From Paraburkholderia dinghuensis (lineage in GTDB: Bacteria; Pseudomonadota; Gammaproteobacteria; Burkholderiales; Burkholderiaceae), in contig NZ_RQIS01000002.1 in NCBI RefSeq assembly GCF_003837865.1, positions 124,001 to 188,000 of the forward strand: a stretch of DNA of 64,000 nt. Reading direction: 5' to 3'. How positions within the stretch are numbered: position 1 is the first letter of the stretch; each line of letters begins with the position of its first letter. Below are positions 29,347 to 38,716 of this stretch, in pieces. Under the pieces are notes generated by a model that saw only the letters and a list, made by a program, of their open reading frames with translations, ran no database searches and was not told where the DNA came from. A program made the translations under genes and the position numbers.

Positions 29347-30323
29347 AGGCATTGCTATGCACCGCGTTCGGGCCGATCGAGACGCTGAAAATCGATGAAG
29401 TCCCCGCGCCCGAACCCGCAGCGGGCCAGGTGCGTGTACGCGTGAAATCCGCCTCGCTGAATTTTCCGGATGCGCTGATCGTGCAGGGTCTGTATCAGAT
29501 GAAGCCTGAACTGCCGTTCTCGCCGGGCGCGGAGCTGGCCGGCGTGATCGATGCGCTGGGCGAGGGCGTGCAGGGATGGAAGGTCGGCGATGCGGTGATT
29601 GCATCGACCGGGTTCGGCGCCTTTGCGCAGCAGTGTCTGGCCAATGCAGAGCGACTGACTGCGCTGCCGGCCGGCATGGATTTCGATGCGGGCGCCGCAT
29701 TCGTGCTGACCTATGGCACTTCGCTGCACGCGCTCAAACAGCGCGCGCAACTGCAGGCCGGCGAGACGCTGCTGGTGCTCGGCGCTGCGGGCGGTGTCGG
29801 GCTGGCGGCAATCGAGATCGCCAAGGCGCTCGGCGCGCGCGTGATTGCGGCCGCATCGACCGACGACAAGCTCGCGCTATGTAGGGAAGCGGGCGCCGAT
29901 GAAACCATTAACTACGCGACCGAGGATTTGCGCCGCCGCGTCGACGAACTGACCGGTGGCCGAGGCGCCGACGTGGTCTATGACCCGGTCGGCGGCAAAT
30001 ATACCGAAGCCGCGCTGCGCGCCACGGCCTGGCGCGGACGCTTCCTGATCGTCGGTTTCGCGAATGGCGAGATCCCGCGCATCGCGATGAATCTCGCGCT
30101 CCTGAAGGAGCGCGACATCCTCGGCGTGTTCTGGGGCGACGCGATGCGCCGCGATCCGGCGCAGCACATGGAGAATATGCGTTTGCTCGGCGAATGGTTC
30201 GCAGCGGGCAAGGTGAAGCCGGCCATCACCGAGTGTGTGTCGCTGCTGCAAGCCACCGATGCCATTGCGCGCATGGCAAACCGGCAGATCAAGGGCAAGG
30301 TGATCGTGCATCCGGAGGAGTGA
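29343..30323 (+). CDS. NADPH:quinone oxidoreductase-like MDR protein
   Basis: A 326-residue medium-chain dehydrogenase/reductase without the zinc cysteines of alcohol dehydrogenases. The nucleotide motif is LGAAGGVGLAAIEIAKALGA. Family members reduce quinones or enones, including enoyl-CoA double bonds. In this operon it may reduce an unsaturated intermediate; this is inference. GGAGACACC precedes the ATG, which overlaps the ligase stop. Confidence 0.85.
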   Translation: MKALLCTAFGPIETLKIDEVPAPEPAAGQVRVRVKSASLNFPDALIVQGLYQMKPELPFSPGAELAGVIDALGEGVQGWKVGDAVIASTGFGAFAQQCLANAERLTALPAGMDFDAGAAFVLTYGTSLHALKQRAQLQAGETLLVLGAAGGVGLAAIEIAKALGARVIAAASTDDKLALCREAGADETINYATEDLRRRVDELTGGRGADVVYDPVGGKYTEAALRATAWRGRFLIVGFANGEIPRIAMNLALLKERDILGVFWGDAMRRDPAQHMENMRLLGEWFAAGKVKPAITECVSLLQATDAIARMANRQIKGKVIVHPEE

Positions 30324-30326
30324 TTC

Positions 30327-31871
30327 GTGGATTTGCTCTCAGTCGTAGCCGATGCATCGTTTATCAGTCTGCCCGACCTGATTCGTATGAACGCTACTGC
30401 GCGAGGCGCGCAGGTGGCGCTGGTCTGCGAAGGGCGGACCGTGACGTATGCCGGATTCGATGCGCTGGTCGAGCGGGTTGCCGCCGCGTTACAGCGCGAT
30501 GGCGTCGAGCCAACGGAAGTGATTGCGATCTGCGCGGCTGGTTCGATCGACTATGCGGCGGTGTTTCTCGGCGCGTTGCGCGCAGGGGTGGCGGTGGCGC
30601 CGTTGGCCCCGTCATCGTCGCCGGATGCGTTGGCCGGCATGATCGATAACTCCGGCGCGCGTATCGCATTTGTCGATGCACAGGCGCGCGAGCTGCTGGC
30701 TGCCGCGAAGGCGCCCCCGCCAGTCCGCATGATCGCGCTCGATACGCCCGATGGTTACGACACCTGGCTCGCGCCGCCGGGCGCAGTTGCGCAGTGCGTG
30801 GAAATCCGGCCCGAATGGGCCTTCAATATCATCTATTCGTCCGGCACGACCGGTGCGCCGAAGGGCATTGTGCAGTCGCACGCGATGCGCTTTGCCTATA
30901 CGCGGCGCAGCCTCGAGCGTGGTTACGGTCCCGGGGCGGTCACGCTGATCTCGACCCCGCTCTATTCGAACACCACGCTGGTCAGCTTTTTTCCGACGCT
31001 GGCGCTCGGCGGGACGGTGCTGCTGATGCCGAAATTCGACGCCGCGGCTTACCTCGAACTCGCAGAGCGGTATCGCGCCACTCACAGCATGCTGGTGCCG
31101 GTGCAATATCAGCGCCTGCTCGCGCATCCCGATTTCGATCGCCACGATCTGTCGAGCTTTGTCGGCAAGTTCTGCACTAGCGCGCCGTTTGCTGCCGGCC
31201 TCAAGGCCGAGGTGTTGCGCCGCTGGCCGGGCAAGCTGACCGAGTACTACGGCATGACCGAAGGGGGGGCGTCGTGCGAACTGTGCGCGGACGAATTCCC
31301 GGACAAACTGCATACGGTCGGACGGCCGATGCCGGGCCACGAGATGCGCCTGATCGATCCGGATGGCAAGGAGGTGGCGTCGGGCGAGATCGGCGAGGTG
31401 GTGGGGCGCTCGCCGGCGATGATGACCGGCTATTACCGGCAACCGGACAAGACCGCCGAAGCAGAGTGGTACAGCCCGGACGGGCAGCGTTTTATTCGTA
31501 CCGGCGATGTCGGCCGTTTCGATGAGGACGGTTTTCTCGTGCTGATGGACCGCAAGAAAGACATGATCATCTCGGGTGGTTTCAACATTTATCCGAGCGA
31601 TATCGAGCAGGTCCTGATGCAGCATCCGGATGTGGCCGAGGCGGCGGTGGTCGGTGTGCCGTCGGAGCGCTGGGGGGAGACGCCGGTGGCGTTTGTGAGG
31701 CTGAAGGCGGGGGCTTTGCGGGCGGAGTCGGAAATGCTTGCTTGGGGCAATGAGCGGCTGGGGAAGCTTCAGCGGATTTCTGAGCTCGTCGTGGTCGATG
31801 CGTTGCCACGTAGTGCGATCGGAAAGGTGATGAAACGTGAGTTGCGGGAGGGGTGGGTTAAAAATGTGTGA
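30327..31871 (+). CDS. AMP-binding acyl-CoA ligase (2)
   Basis: A 514-residue second ANL ligase: IIYSSGTTGAPKGIVQSH, TEYYGMTEGGASCE, RTGDVGRFDEDGFLVLMDR and PRSAIGKVMKREL. The GTG start follows GGAGGAG by six bases. It differs from the first ligase and may take a different acid or an intermediate. It ends the operon; no clear T-run terminator was seen after it. Confidence 0.9.
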   Translation: MDLLSVVADASFISLPDLIRMNATARGAQVALVCEGRTVTYAGFDALVERVAAALQRDGVEPTEVIAICAAGSIDYAAVFLGALRAGVAVAPLAPSSSPDALAGMIDNSGARIAFVDAQARELLAAAKAPPPVRMIALDTPDGYDTWLAPPGAVAQCVEIRPEWAFNIIYSSGTTGAPKGIVQSHAMRFAYTRRSLERGYGPGAVTLISTPLYSNTTLVSFFPTLALGGTVLLMPKFDAAAYLELAERYRATHSMLVPVQYQRLLAHPDFDRHDLSSFVGKFCTSAPFAAGLKAEVLRRWPGKLTEYYGMTEGGASCELCADEFPDKLHTVGRPMPGHEMRLIDPDGKEVASGEIGEVVGRSPAMMTGYYRQPDKTAEAEWYSPDGQRFIRTGDVGRFDEDGFLVLMDRKKDMIISGGFNIYPSDIEQVLMQHPDVAEAAVVGVPSERWGETPVAFVRLKAGALRAESEMLAWGNERLGKLQRISELVVVDALPRSAIGKVMKRELREGWVKNV

Positions 31872-32016
31872 GTCGAGGCGCGACTTGGTACTCACAGTCA
31901 GACTGGCTTGTGAGCGGCCATTTTAGTGACGCCCGGCGGAAATCGATCCCGACGAGACATTCAGCTACGCCGAAATCGGTCCTTTACCCGACGAAGCGTG
32001 GTTTCACAGCGAAGTT

Positions 32017-32301
32017 CTAGTGGGTGTCGGTTCTCAGCGACTTGAGCAGGGCGCCAAAAAGTATGATGGCGACAAAAGCCAACCCGATCAACCCTTGGAA
32101 TCTGGTACGGCGAACCATTTTCGCTGACATGATTTCGTCTGGAGACTTGTTCCAAAGGAACCTGTACTGCCATCGCCAGACGCGTGATCTGCAGTAAAAC
32201 GCTAACAGGCGTTCGGGCCAAAACGCCATGATGGTAGCCACCGCGATCCAGTAAATGATCGCGACGAAGGCGAATATCACGGGGAAGATCGATTCGCTCA
32301 C
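32017..32301 (-). CDS. Small inner-membrane protein, unknown
   Basis: A 94-residue frame with two strongly hydrophobic segments: residues 6-27 (IFPVIFAFVAIIYWIAVATIM) and 70-86 (IGLAFVAIILFGALLK, near). The middle is basic and polar (RSRVWRWQYRFLWNKSPDEI). No family was recognised. Membrane character makes a real gene likely. It belongs to a group of small minus-strand orphan genes. Confidence 0.55.
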   Translation of the reverse strand: MSESIFPVIFAFVAIIYWIAVATIMAFWPERLLAFYCRSRVWRWQYRFLWNKSPDEIMSAKMVRRTRFQGLIGLAFVAIILFGALLKSLRTDTH

Positions 32302-32375
32302 GGAGAAATCTCAGGGCGACATGCCGAAGGCGAGAATGGAGCGTCCGGAACCGTCAGGTCACAAACGCTACTTGA

Positions 32376-32630
32376 TCAGCCAGATTGAAGGTTTGCTACG
32401 CAGTCGCGGATCGCCTCTGCGAACTGCGGATTAGACAAATCGATACCGACACGCGCGAGCGAAAGCAACAATTGCTCAACGCCTTCGATAACTCCGACAA
32501 TGCGACCGTTTTCGACAGGGAAGCGAAAGGCGGGAAGCACTTCCGGCAAGTGAGATTCGATACTCGTGCATCCGTCCTCAATCGTAATTTCGATTCCGAA
32601 CGGCAGCAAAAATTCTCGATTCTTGTCCAT
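32376..32630 (-). CDS. Small conserved-looking cytoplasmic protein, unknown
   Basis: An 84-residue acidic frame (IEDGCTSIESHLPEVLPAFRFPVENGR, wrapped) with no signal or membrane part. Composition is protein-like and differs from the frames around it. Function not recognised. It may share a transcript with the membrane gene 75 bases downstream. Confidence 0.5.
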   Translation of the reverse strand: MDKNREFLLPFGIEITIEDGCTSIESHLPEVLPAFRFPVENGRIVGVIEGVEQLLLSLARVGIDLSNPQFAEAIRDCVANLQSG

Positions 32631-32983
32631 TTTTCAAATCTCGACGTCGTTCGCGGTGGCATTGTCAACGATCCAGCCCACGGTGTCGAGCGACCGAAAC
32701 TGGCCGAATCCGAAAGATCGTTGTCGGACGTCGATCGATTTCCCCAACTCGCCCCTGAACTTCCGTAGTCGACCCGGAGCCGTCGTTCAGACGTGGATCG
32801 CTGCAACGGCCGCACTTGAGTGGGGATTCAACCGGTCGACCCCATGGTTGACCGGTCGATAACGAAGCATCATGGCAAAGCTTTCAACTCGCGCTTGTGC
32901 TACTGAATTGCCCAGGCGCAGCGAGCGTGCCTCACGCCACCGAGCGCGAGTTGTGGCGCATTCCTGAGGCGAGCCTAAGTAAC
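32631..32983. other. Gene-free stretch with dispersed-repeat word
   Basis: CTTCCGTAGTCGACCC at 32760-32775 is identical to 16438-16453. ACCGGTCGA is repeated at 32831-32839 and 32851-32859. No frame is convincing. It marks a break between small orphan genes. Confidence 0.5.
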
Positions 32984-33244
32984 TTACTGCCAGCCGGGAT
33001 GTCCAGCCCGATAGTATTCCAAGGCAACCTTGCGCTCCTGCTCTGCTTGTCGCGCCAACTGTTCAGCGCGAGCCATGTGTCCGCCGAACTCACCACCATG
33101 TTCTTGTTGGATGACGTGCATTTCATCAATGGCTCGCTGCAAATCGTGAGTTGCAGCCATCGCCTTATCATGAAGTTCGTCAGCACGAGCGATGTTAGTA
33201 ACCAAAATGGTACACAAGAGAATTGAAAGTGTTTTTATCTTCAT
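32984..33244 (-). CDS. Small secreted helical protein, unknown
   Basis: An 86-residue protein with a signal peptide (MKIKTLSILLCTILVTNIARA) and a charged, heptad-like mature part (AMAATHDLQRAIDEMHVIQQE, then HMARAEQLARQAEQERKVAL). The ATG at 33244 is chosen over an upstream TTG because the signal peptide starts there. It resembles small periplasmic helical proteins in layout only. Codon use is less GC-rich than the catabolic genes. Confidence 0.6.
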   Translation of the reverse strand: MKIKTLSILLCTILVTNIARADELHDKAMAATHDLQRAIDEMHVIQQEHGGEFGGHMARAEQLARQAEQERKVALEYYRAGHPGWQ

Positions 33245-33497
33245 GGAATTCAAGTTTCCGAAGGAAGGAATGTTCCCATTAGCTTAAAACGCCTCACCCA
33301 TGCATCACGTCTACCTATTTTCGCTTTGCCGTAACGGGACCTCAATGCGCAGGATCGACGGGACTTTGCCGGCACAACATCCCGGCTTCCGATGTGTAGA
33401 TGCGGCGGATTGGTGGGCGCTTCAGCGATATCCCGTAGCTGCCGAAACTGCGGCTGACAGATTGATTATCGCAGGCGCGCCCGGCTGGATGATTGGC

Positions 33498-33824
33498 TCA
33501 CTGCCCGATCTGCTTGCTGACCTGGTTTTCCTGCTGATTGAGCGTGTGCTGTTCCTGCTTGGTAATGTGGCCGCCGTTCTGGCTAGCCATCAGGCGCTCT
33601 TCCTGGCGGACCTCGTGATCGTCCCGATGCAGCGTCATCGCCTGAGTGTGCGTCATGTCACCTTCGCGCACCTGCTGGTGAATGCGGTGGTTTTGATTGG
33701 CGAGACGATGGTTGACTTCGGCGCGACGCGGATGGGCGGCGTCCCAGTGCGTTTCCGCGGAAGCCACGCCAGCAAACGAGAAGGCCAAGGCGGCGACGGC
33801 GGCGATACGAAAGACGGTCTTCAT
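33498..33824 (-). CDS. Small secreted His/Gln-rich protein
   Basis: A 108-residue protein with a good signal peptide (VFRIAAVAALAFSFAGVASA). The mature part is rich in His, Gln, Arg and Asn (HPRRAEVNHRLANQNHRIHQQ). Proteins of this composition are common as short exported proteins in Burkholderia. The function is unknown; the His content allows metal binding, which is speculation. GGAGAG lies before the ATG. Confidence 0.75.
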   Translation of the reverse strand: MKTVFRIAAVAALAFSFAGVASAETHWDAAHPRRAEVNHRLANQNHRIHQQVREGDMTHTQAMTLHRDDHEVRQEERLMASQNGGHITKQEQHTLNQQENQVSKQIGQ

Positions 33825-34073
33825 GTTTCTCTCCTATCCGGGTAAGGGCGGCTTCATGCCGCTTGCGTCCTTTAACGCGGGGACGACGAGCGCGGACGAC
33901 AAGAGACGTGTGAGATTTGCAAGGAATTATTTCAGGAGGAGGGGGCAGACTGTCTCTGAATGGCCGAACTGAGCTAGACGATCCGACATCGTCTGTCCGA
34001 CCAAGTCCAACTTTCTACAGCTGACCGGGATTGGACTGTGTCACGACGACGTACGCTTGACTTCCGATCCCTG

Positions 34074-34919
34074 TCAACAATCAGCCGCTGGCACCTCAAC
34101 CCGCGTATAGAGAATACGGCCTTCACCGCGCATGCCTTCAGCTTCGGTAAACCCGGGCGCAGTGCAGAGGAACAATGTACGGCCGTCATCACCCCCGAGC
34201 GCGCAGGCGAAGCAGCCGGCATCGCCGGTGCTGACCACGTCCACAACTCCACGCCCTTCGACCACGCGCAATGCACGCTTGCCGCGCGCGTCTGCAATCC
34301 AGATGCCGTCTTCTGCATCAATGCAGATCCCGTCCGGTCCGCAAGCCTCATCAAGTTCCGCGAAGACGCGATGACCGGACAGTGATCCATCTTCCGCCAC
34401 ATCAAACACGCTGAGCCGGTGCGCGAACGTTTCTGCGACGATCAGCCTCCGGTGGTCGCGCGTCATCACGATTCCGTTCGGAAACATCAGATCGTTCGCG
34501 ACCACGCGAACCTGGCCATCGGGCATCACGCACAGCAGATCGGTCGCGCGGGGCGTCTCGTGGCCGTACAGATCGAAGCCGAAATTGCCGATATAGGCGC
34601 GGCCTGCGTAATCGACAAGCATGTCGTTGCATGGACCGGGCACATAAGCCGAAAGATTGGCGACAGTCGCCGTTTCGCCATCGACGCACGAGAGCAACCG
34701 GCAGTCATGCATGGACACCAGCAGTAGCGTGCCGTCCGGCCGCCAGCCGATTCCGCTCGGCTTGGCAGGCACCGTTGCCACTACATCGAGATGTCCTTTG
34801 AGATCGGCGCGCAGCACCTGATGCAGAAAGAAATCGGAGAACCACAGCGCGCCATCGCGCCAGCGTGGCGCCTCGGTATATCGCAGGCCTTCGACGAGGA
34901 GATTCAGCTCGCGAGTCAT
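34074..34919 (-). CDS. SMP-30/gluconolactonase/LRE-family protein
   Basis: A 281-residue six-bladed beta-propeller. The probable metal ligands are Glu in RYTEAPRWRDG, Asn in PGPCNDMLVD, Asn in MFPNGIVMT and Asp in GPDGICIDAEDGIW, the usual set of SMP-30 lactonases. It likely hydrolyses a lactone. It follows the Liv binding-protein gene on the same strand after 123 bases, with AAGGTG before the ATG, so the importer substrate may be a lactone-forming acid. Confidence 0.87.
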   Translation of the reverse strand: MTRELNLLVEGLRYTEAPRWRDGALWFSDFFLHQVLRADLKGHLDVVATVPAKPSGIGWRPDGTLLLVSMHDCRLLSCVDGETATVANLSAYVPGPCNDMLVDYAGRAYIGNFGFDLYGHETPRATDLLCVMPDGQVRVVANDLMFPNGIVMTRDHRRLIVAETFAHRLSVFDVAEDGSLSGHRVFAELDEACGPDGICIDAEDGIWIADARGKRALRVVEGRGVVDVVSTGDAGCFACALGGDDGRTLFLCTAPGFTEAEGMRGEGRILYTRVEVPAADC

Positions 34920-35042
34920 TGACGTTTCACCTTGAACGGTGTCCCCCGGCTTCGCGATCGCCGGGGCGAGGGCGGCGCCATCGAAGCCGAATCGACGTGC
35001 CGCCCGCAGGGAACATCAAACCGCTAACCGGCGAAACTCCGC

Positions 35043-36188
35043 TCAGTTCGACGACACCGACCGGATCTGGCCACCATCGACGACCGCCACCGGCGCGCGT
35101 CCGGTCACGAATCCGCCGCGCGCGTCCACGCCGGCCATACCGTTCGGATTACCGTTCGCGGGCATCGACTTGATCGCCTTGTCGAACACGGCACGTATCG
35201 CGGCGGCGTCGGTGGTGGTGCCGGCCAGCTTCATCGCGGCGACGGTCGCGTAGACCGCCGTGTAGTTCAGCGAGCTTTCCTGCGTCGGCACCCGGTCGCC
35301 GTACGCCGCATGGAAACGCTGGACCCAGGCCTTCGACTCCGGCGACGGATCCTCGCTCACCGGCATCACGCCGATTGCGCCGTTGAGCGGGGGATAGCCG
35401 CCCGCGGTCTTCGCGACTTCATCGAGCTTGGCCTGATCCATCACAATGAAGCCCCCCTTGAAGCCGAGCTCGCGCGCCTGCTTGATGACGAGGCCGGTCG
35501 GTTCCGAAGGGCCGCCGACGAACATCACGTCGGGCTTCGCCGCAATCACGCGGCTTACGCTGCTGTAGAAGTCGGTGGCACGGTTGTACGACATTGCGCT
35601 GTCCGCCACCACCGTGCCCCCCGCGGCGTTCCAGGCCGGCGTGAATGCCGCGGTCCAGGCCTTGCCGTAATCGGTATCGGTATTCGCGATTGCCACGTTC
35701 TTGCCGTACTTGGCCATCTCGTACTTGATGAACGGATTCATATACGAGGTGAATTCCGGCGGGATGCGGATCGTCAGCGGATTGCCGCGCGCGCTGATCT
35801 GCGGCGTGCTCGAATAGGCGAGCAGCAGCACCTTCAACTGTTGATTGATGGTCTGCACCGCGAACACGCCGCCTGAATGCGGCACCAGCACCACCGGCGC
35901 GTTCGATTCCTGCACCAGACGACGCGTGTTGATGGCCGTCTCGCTCGGGTTGTACTTATCGTCGAGCGCCACGATATTGAGCTTGTATTTCTTGCCGCCG
36001 ACCTCGAAACCCGTCTGGTTGATCTCGGCCGCGGCCATCTGCATACCGTCCAGCACGTCCTTGCCGTAGCTCGCGGCACCGCCGCTCAAGGGGCCCGAGT
36101 AACCGATGTTGACTACTTCCTGAGCGGCCACCGGACCGGCCGCACACAGTGCCGCGACTAGCGGAAGGGACCAGGCTTTGATCGTCAT
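35043..36188 (-). CDS. Branched-chain-amino-acid-type ABC substrate-binding protein
   Basis: A 381-residue periplasmic protein of the LivJ/LivK (Peripla_BP_6) type. A signal peptide ends at GPVAAQE; the mature part opens VVNIGYSGPLSGGAASYGKDVLDGMQMA. The ATG at 36188 has GGAGA upstream and fits the signal peptide; the longer frame does not. It is the last importer gene in the liv operon. In Burkholderiaceae such proteins often bind aromatic or other carboxylates instead of leucine. Confidence 0.92.
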   Translation of the reverse strand: MTIKAWSLPLVAALCAAGPVAAQEVVNIGYSGPLSGGAASYGKDVLDGMQMAAAEINQTGFEVGGKKYKLNIVALDDKYNPSETAINTRRLVQESNAPVVLVPHSGGVFAVQTINQQLKVLLLAYSSTPQISARGNPLTIRIPPEFTSYMNPFIKYEMAKYGKNVAIANTDTDYGKAWTAAFTPAWNAAGGTVVADSAMSYNRATDFYSSVSRVIAAKPDVMFVGGPSEPTGLVIKQARELGFKGGFIVMDQAKLDEVAKTAGGYPPLNGAIGVMPVSEDPSPESKAWVQRFHAAYGDRVPTQESSLNYTAVYATVAAMKLAGTTTDAAAIRAVFDKAIKSMPANGNPNGMAGVDARGGFVTGRAPVAVVDGGQIRSVSSN

Positions 36189-36266
36189 GCGTATCTCCAT
36201 GCTTGTTTTTTTTCGGAAATCCCGGACATCGCCTATCGCTGCGCCACCGGGCGGGTACTTCAACCA

Positions 36267-36974
36267 TCAACCACCGACATACGCGCGACGCATCGCCTCG
36301 TTGCCGGAAAGACTTTCGTAGGTGCCCTCGAGGACCACGCGTCCGCCTTCGACCACGTACGCGCGATCGCAAATCTGCAGTGCCGCGTGCGCGTTCTGCT
36401 CGGCGAGCAATACGGTTGTGCCGGCGCGATTGATATGCTGGATCACGTCGAACATCTGCTTGACCACCAACGGTGCAAGACCGAGCGACGGCTCGTCGAG
36501 CAGCAGCACGCGCGGGCGGCTCATCAGCGCACGGCCGATCGCGACCATCTGCTGCTGTCCACCCGACAGTGCGCCGGCCGGATCGTTCAGGCGATCGGTG
36601 AGCATCGGAAACAGTTCGAGAATCTGTTCGAGGCGGCTGCGGTTGCCCGCTTTGTCGCCGCGATGCAGATAAGCGCCGAGCATCAGGTTCTTCTGCACCG
36701 ACATGCCCGGAAAAAGCTTGCGCCCTTCGGGACACTGAATCACGCCCGCACGCACCACGTCGGCAGGTTTCATGCGCGCAAGATCGGTGTCCTTGAGGCG
36801 GATCTGGCCGCCACTGATGCGGCGCAGCGCACTCGCGGCATTGAAGATCGAACTCTTGCCCGCGCCATTCGCGCCGAGCAGCACCACCAGTTCGCCTTCG
36901 TTGATCTGCAGGTTGACCTCGTGCAGCGCGCGGAAGCTTCCGTAGTCGAGGCTTACATCAGTGAACGTCAGCAT
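36267..36974 (-). CDS. livF: Liv-type ABC transporter ATPase LivF
   Basis: A 235-residue ATPase: Walker A LGANGAGKSS, signature LSGGQQQMVAIGRALM, Walker B VLLLDEPSLGLAP. The family partner of LivG at the cytoplasmic face. It overlaps the livG end by 17 bases. Confidence 0.93.
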   Translation of the reverse strand: MLTFTDVSLDYGSFRALHEVNLQINEGELVVLLGANGAGKSSIFNAASALRRISGGQIRLKDTDLARMKPADVVRAGVIQCPEGRKLFPGMSVQKNLMLGAYLHRGDKAGNRSRLEQILELFPMLTDRLNDPAGALSGGQQQMVAIGRALMSRPRVLLLDEPSLGLAPLVVKQMFDVIQHINRAGTTVLLAEQNAHAALQICDRAYVVEGGRVVLEGTYESLSGNEAMRRAYVGG

Positions 36975-37725
36975 GCTCGCTCCCGAGATAGGCGTCGATT
37001 ACCGCCTGGTTCGCACGGATTTCCGCGGGCGTGCCTTCAGCGATCTTCTCGCCGTGATCGAGGACCATGATCTTGTCCGCGAGGTTCATGATCATGTTCA
37101 TCTTGTGCTCGACCAGACAGACTGTGATGCCGGTCTTCGCGATCTTGCGGATCAGTGCGGCGAGCCCGTCGGTTTCCTCCGCGTTGATGCCGCCGGCCGG
37201 TTCGTCGAGCAGCAGCAGCGAAGGCCCGGTCGCCAGTGCGAGTGCGATCGCGACACGCTTGCGTTCCTCCTGCGTGATATCACCCGCCGGACGCTCCTCG
37301 AGATGCCCGAGGCCGACGAAATCGAGCGCGGCGCGCGCCTTGTCGCGGCACATGCTTTCTTCCGCATGAAAGCGCCGCGTGCGCAGCAGCGCGTCAATCA
37401 AGCCCGAACGCGTGCGCAGCCGGTGGCCGACGATCAGGTTGTCGAGCACGCTTGCCTGGTCGAATAGTGCGGTCGCCTGGAACGTGCGCGCCACGCCGCG
37501 CTGCGCCATCTGGTCCGCGCGCAAGCCGGTCACGTCGTCGCCGTGCAGCAGGATCGCGCCCGAACTCGGCCGGTACATGCCGCTGATCAGATTGAAAAAG
37601 GTGGTCTTGCCGGCGCCGTTCGGGCCGATGATCGCGTTGATGCAGCCGGGTTCGACGCGCGTGGTCACGTCACTGACCGCGAGCAGCCCGCCGAAACGCC
37701 GCGTCAGGTTCTGGATTTCAAGCAT
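36958..37725 (-). CDS. livG: Liv-type ABC transporter ATPase LivG
   Basis: A 255-residue ATPase: Walker A IGPNGAGKTT, the LivG signature ITQEERKRVAIALAL and Walker B LLLLDEPAGGINAEE, ending in a C-terminal LivG tail (VIDAYLGSE). The ATG at 37725 overlaps the end of livM by eight bases; the longer frame is a shadow of livM. Confidence 0.93.
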   Translation of the reverse strand: MLEIQNLTRRFGGLLAVSDVTTRVEPGCINAIIGPNGAGKTTFFNLISGMYRPSSGAILLHGDDVTGLRADQMAQRGVARTFQATALFDQASVLDNLIVGHRLRTRSGLIDALLRTRRFHAEESMCRDKARAALDFVGLGHLEERPAGDITQEERKRVAIALALATGPSLLLLDEPAGGINAEETDGLAALIRKIAKTGITVCLVEHKMNMIMNLADKIMVLDHGEKIAEGTPAEIRANQAVIDAYLGSEHADVH

Positions 37726-38716
37726 GGCTGTCTCCGCTGGCGGCGCGGGGAATCGGCGCGCTTTGCGAGGCGCGTTGCGCCGCGCGTCGCAGGGTGATGG
37801 TCCGGTAGAGCCCAACGATGCCGTTCGGCAGGAAGATCAGCAGCACGATCAGCAGCGGGCCGAATACCAGGAAGCGGTAGGCCTGCAGGAACTGCAACGT
37901 CTGGGTCAGCCACGGCAGCGCGAGCGCGCCGATGAGCGGCCCGGCAAGCGTGCCGATGCCGCCCACGACCATGTACATGGTCATGTCGAACGTGTGATCG
38001 ATGGCGGCGATGTCGGGGCCGATGAAGCGCACGAAGCCCGCGTACAAACCGCCCGCCAGTCCTGCATAGAAAGTCGAAATCAGGAACGCGATGAGCTTGT
38101 TGTGCATCAGGTTGATGCCGAGCGACTGGGCCAGATTTTCGCTATTGCGGATCGCGATGAAAGTCCGGCCGAGCAGCGAATCGACGATGCGGCGCATCAG
38201 CCACATGCCGGCCGCGAGGAATGCGAGCGTCAGATAGTAGAGCGGTACGGGATTTTCGAACGAGACCGGACCGACCGGTGGTGGCGCCGGAATGCCGATG
38301 ACACCGACCACGCCGTGCGTGACGGCGTCCCACTTCTCGATCACGAGGAAGATGATGTACCCGACGCACAGCGTGAAGATTGAGAAATAGTGGCCCTTGA
38401 GCCGCAGCGAGACGAGCCCGACGAAGAAGCCGAGCACAGTCGTCACGATGCCGGACGCCACGAACGCGATCCAGAATGGAACCTGATGATCGACAGTAAG
38501 GATACCTACGGTATAGGCGCCGACCGCAAGGAACCCGGCATGCGCGAGATTGAACTGGCCGGTATAGCCGGTCAGCAGGTTCAAGCCGACCGTGGCTAGC
38601 GCGAAGATATAGGCGGTGGCCATAACGGTCAGCGAATAGTCGTTGCGGACCACCAACGGCAGCGCGATACCGAGCGCGAGCAGCGTCAGCCACCCGTGAT
38701 TGCGCAGAATCCTCAT
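37718..38716 (-). CDS. livM: Liv-type ABC permease LivM
   Basis: A 332-residue polytopic permease with about nine hydrophobic segments and the family motif LLTGYTGQFNLAHAGFLAVGAY near residue 50, plus IRNSENLAQSLGINLMHNKLIAF (EAA-like coupling loop). The ATG at 38716 overlaps the livH stop as ATGA. A longer in-frame extension runs through livH and is not real. Confidence 0.93.
   Translation of the reverse strand: MRILRNHGWLTLLALGIALPLVVRNDYSLTVMATAYIFALATVGLNLLTGYTGQFNLAHAGFLAVGAYTVGILTVDHQVPFWIAFVASGIVTTVLGFFVGLVSLRLKGHYFSIFTLCVGYIIFLVIEKWDAVTHGVVGVIGIPAPPPVGPVSFENPVPLYYLTLAFLAAGMWLMRRIVDSLLGRTFIAIRNSENLAQSLGINLMHNKLIAFLISTFYAGLAGGLYAGFVRFIGPDIAAIDHTFDMTMYMVVGGIGTLAGPLIGALALPWLTQTLQFLQAYRFLVFGPLLIVLLIFLPNGIVGLYRTITLRRAAQRASQSAPIPRAASGDSHA

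Noticed and set aside
27694..29700. A 668-residue minus-strand frame over the acyl-CoA ligase
   Set aside because: Arg/His-rich antisense translation; the plus-strand ligase has all ANL motifs.
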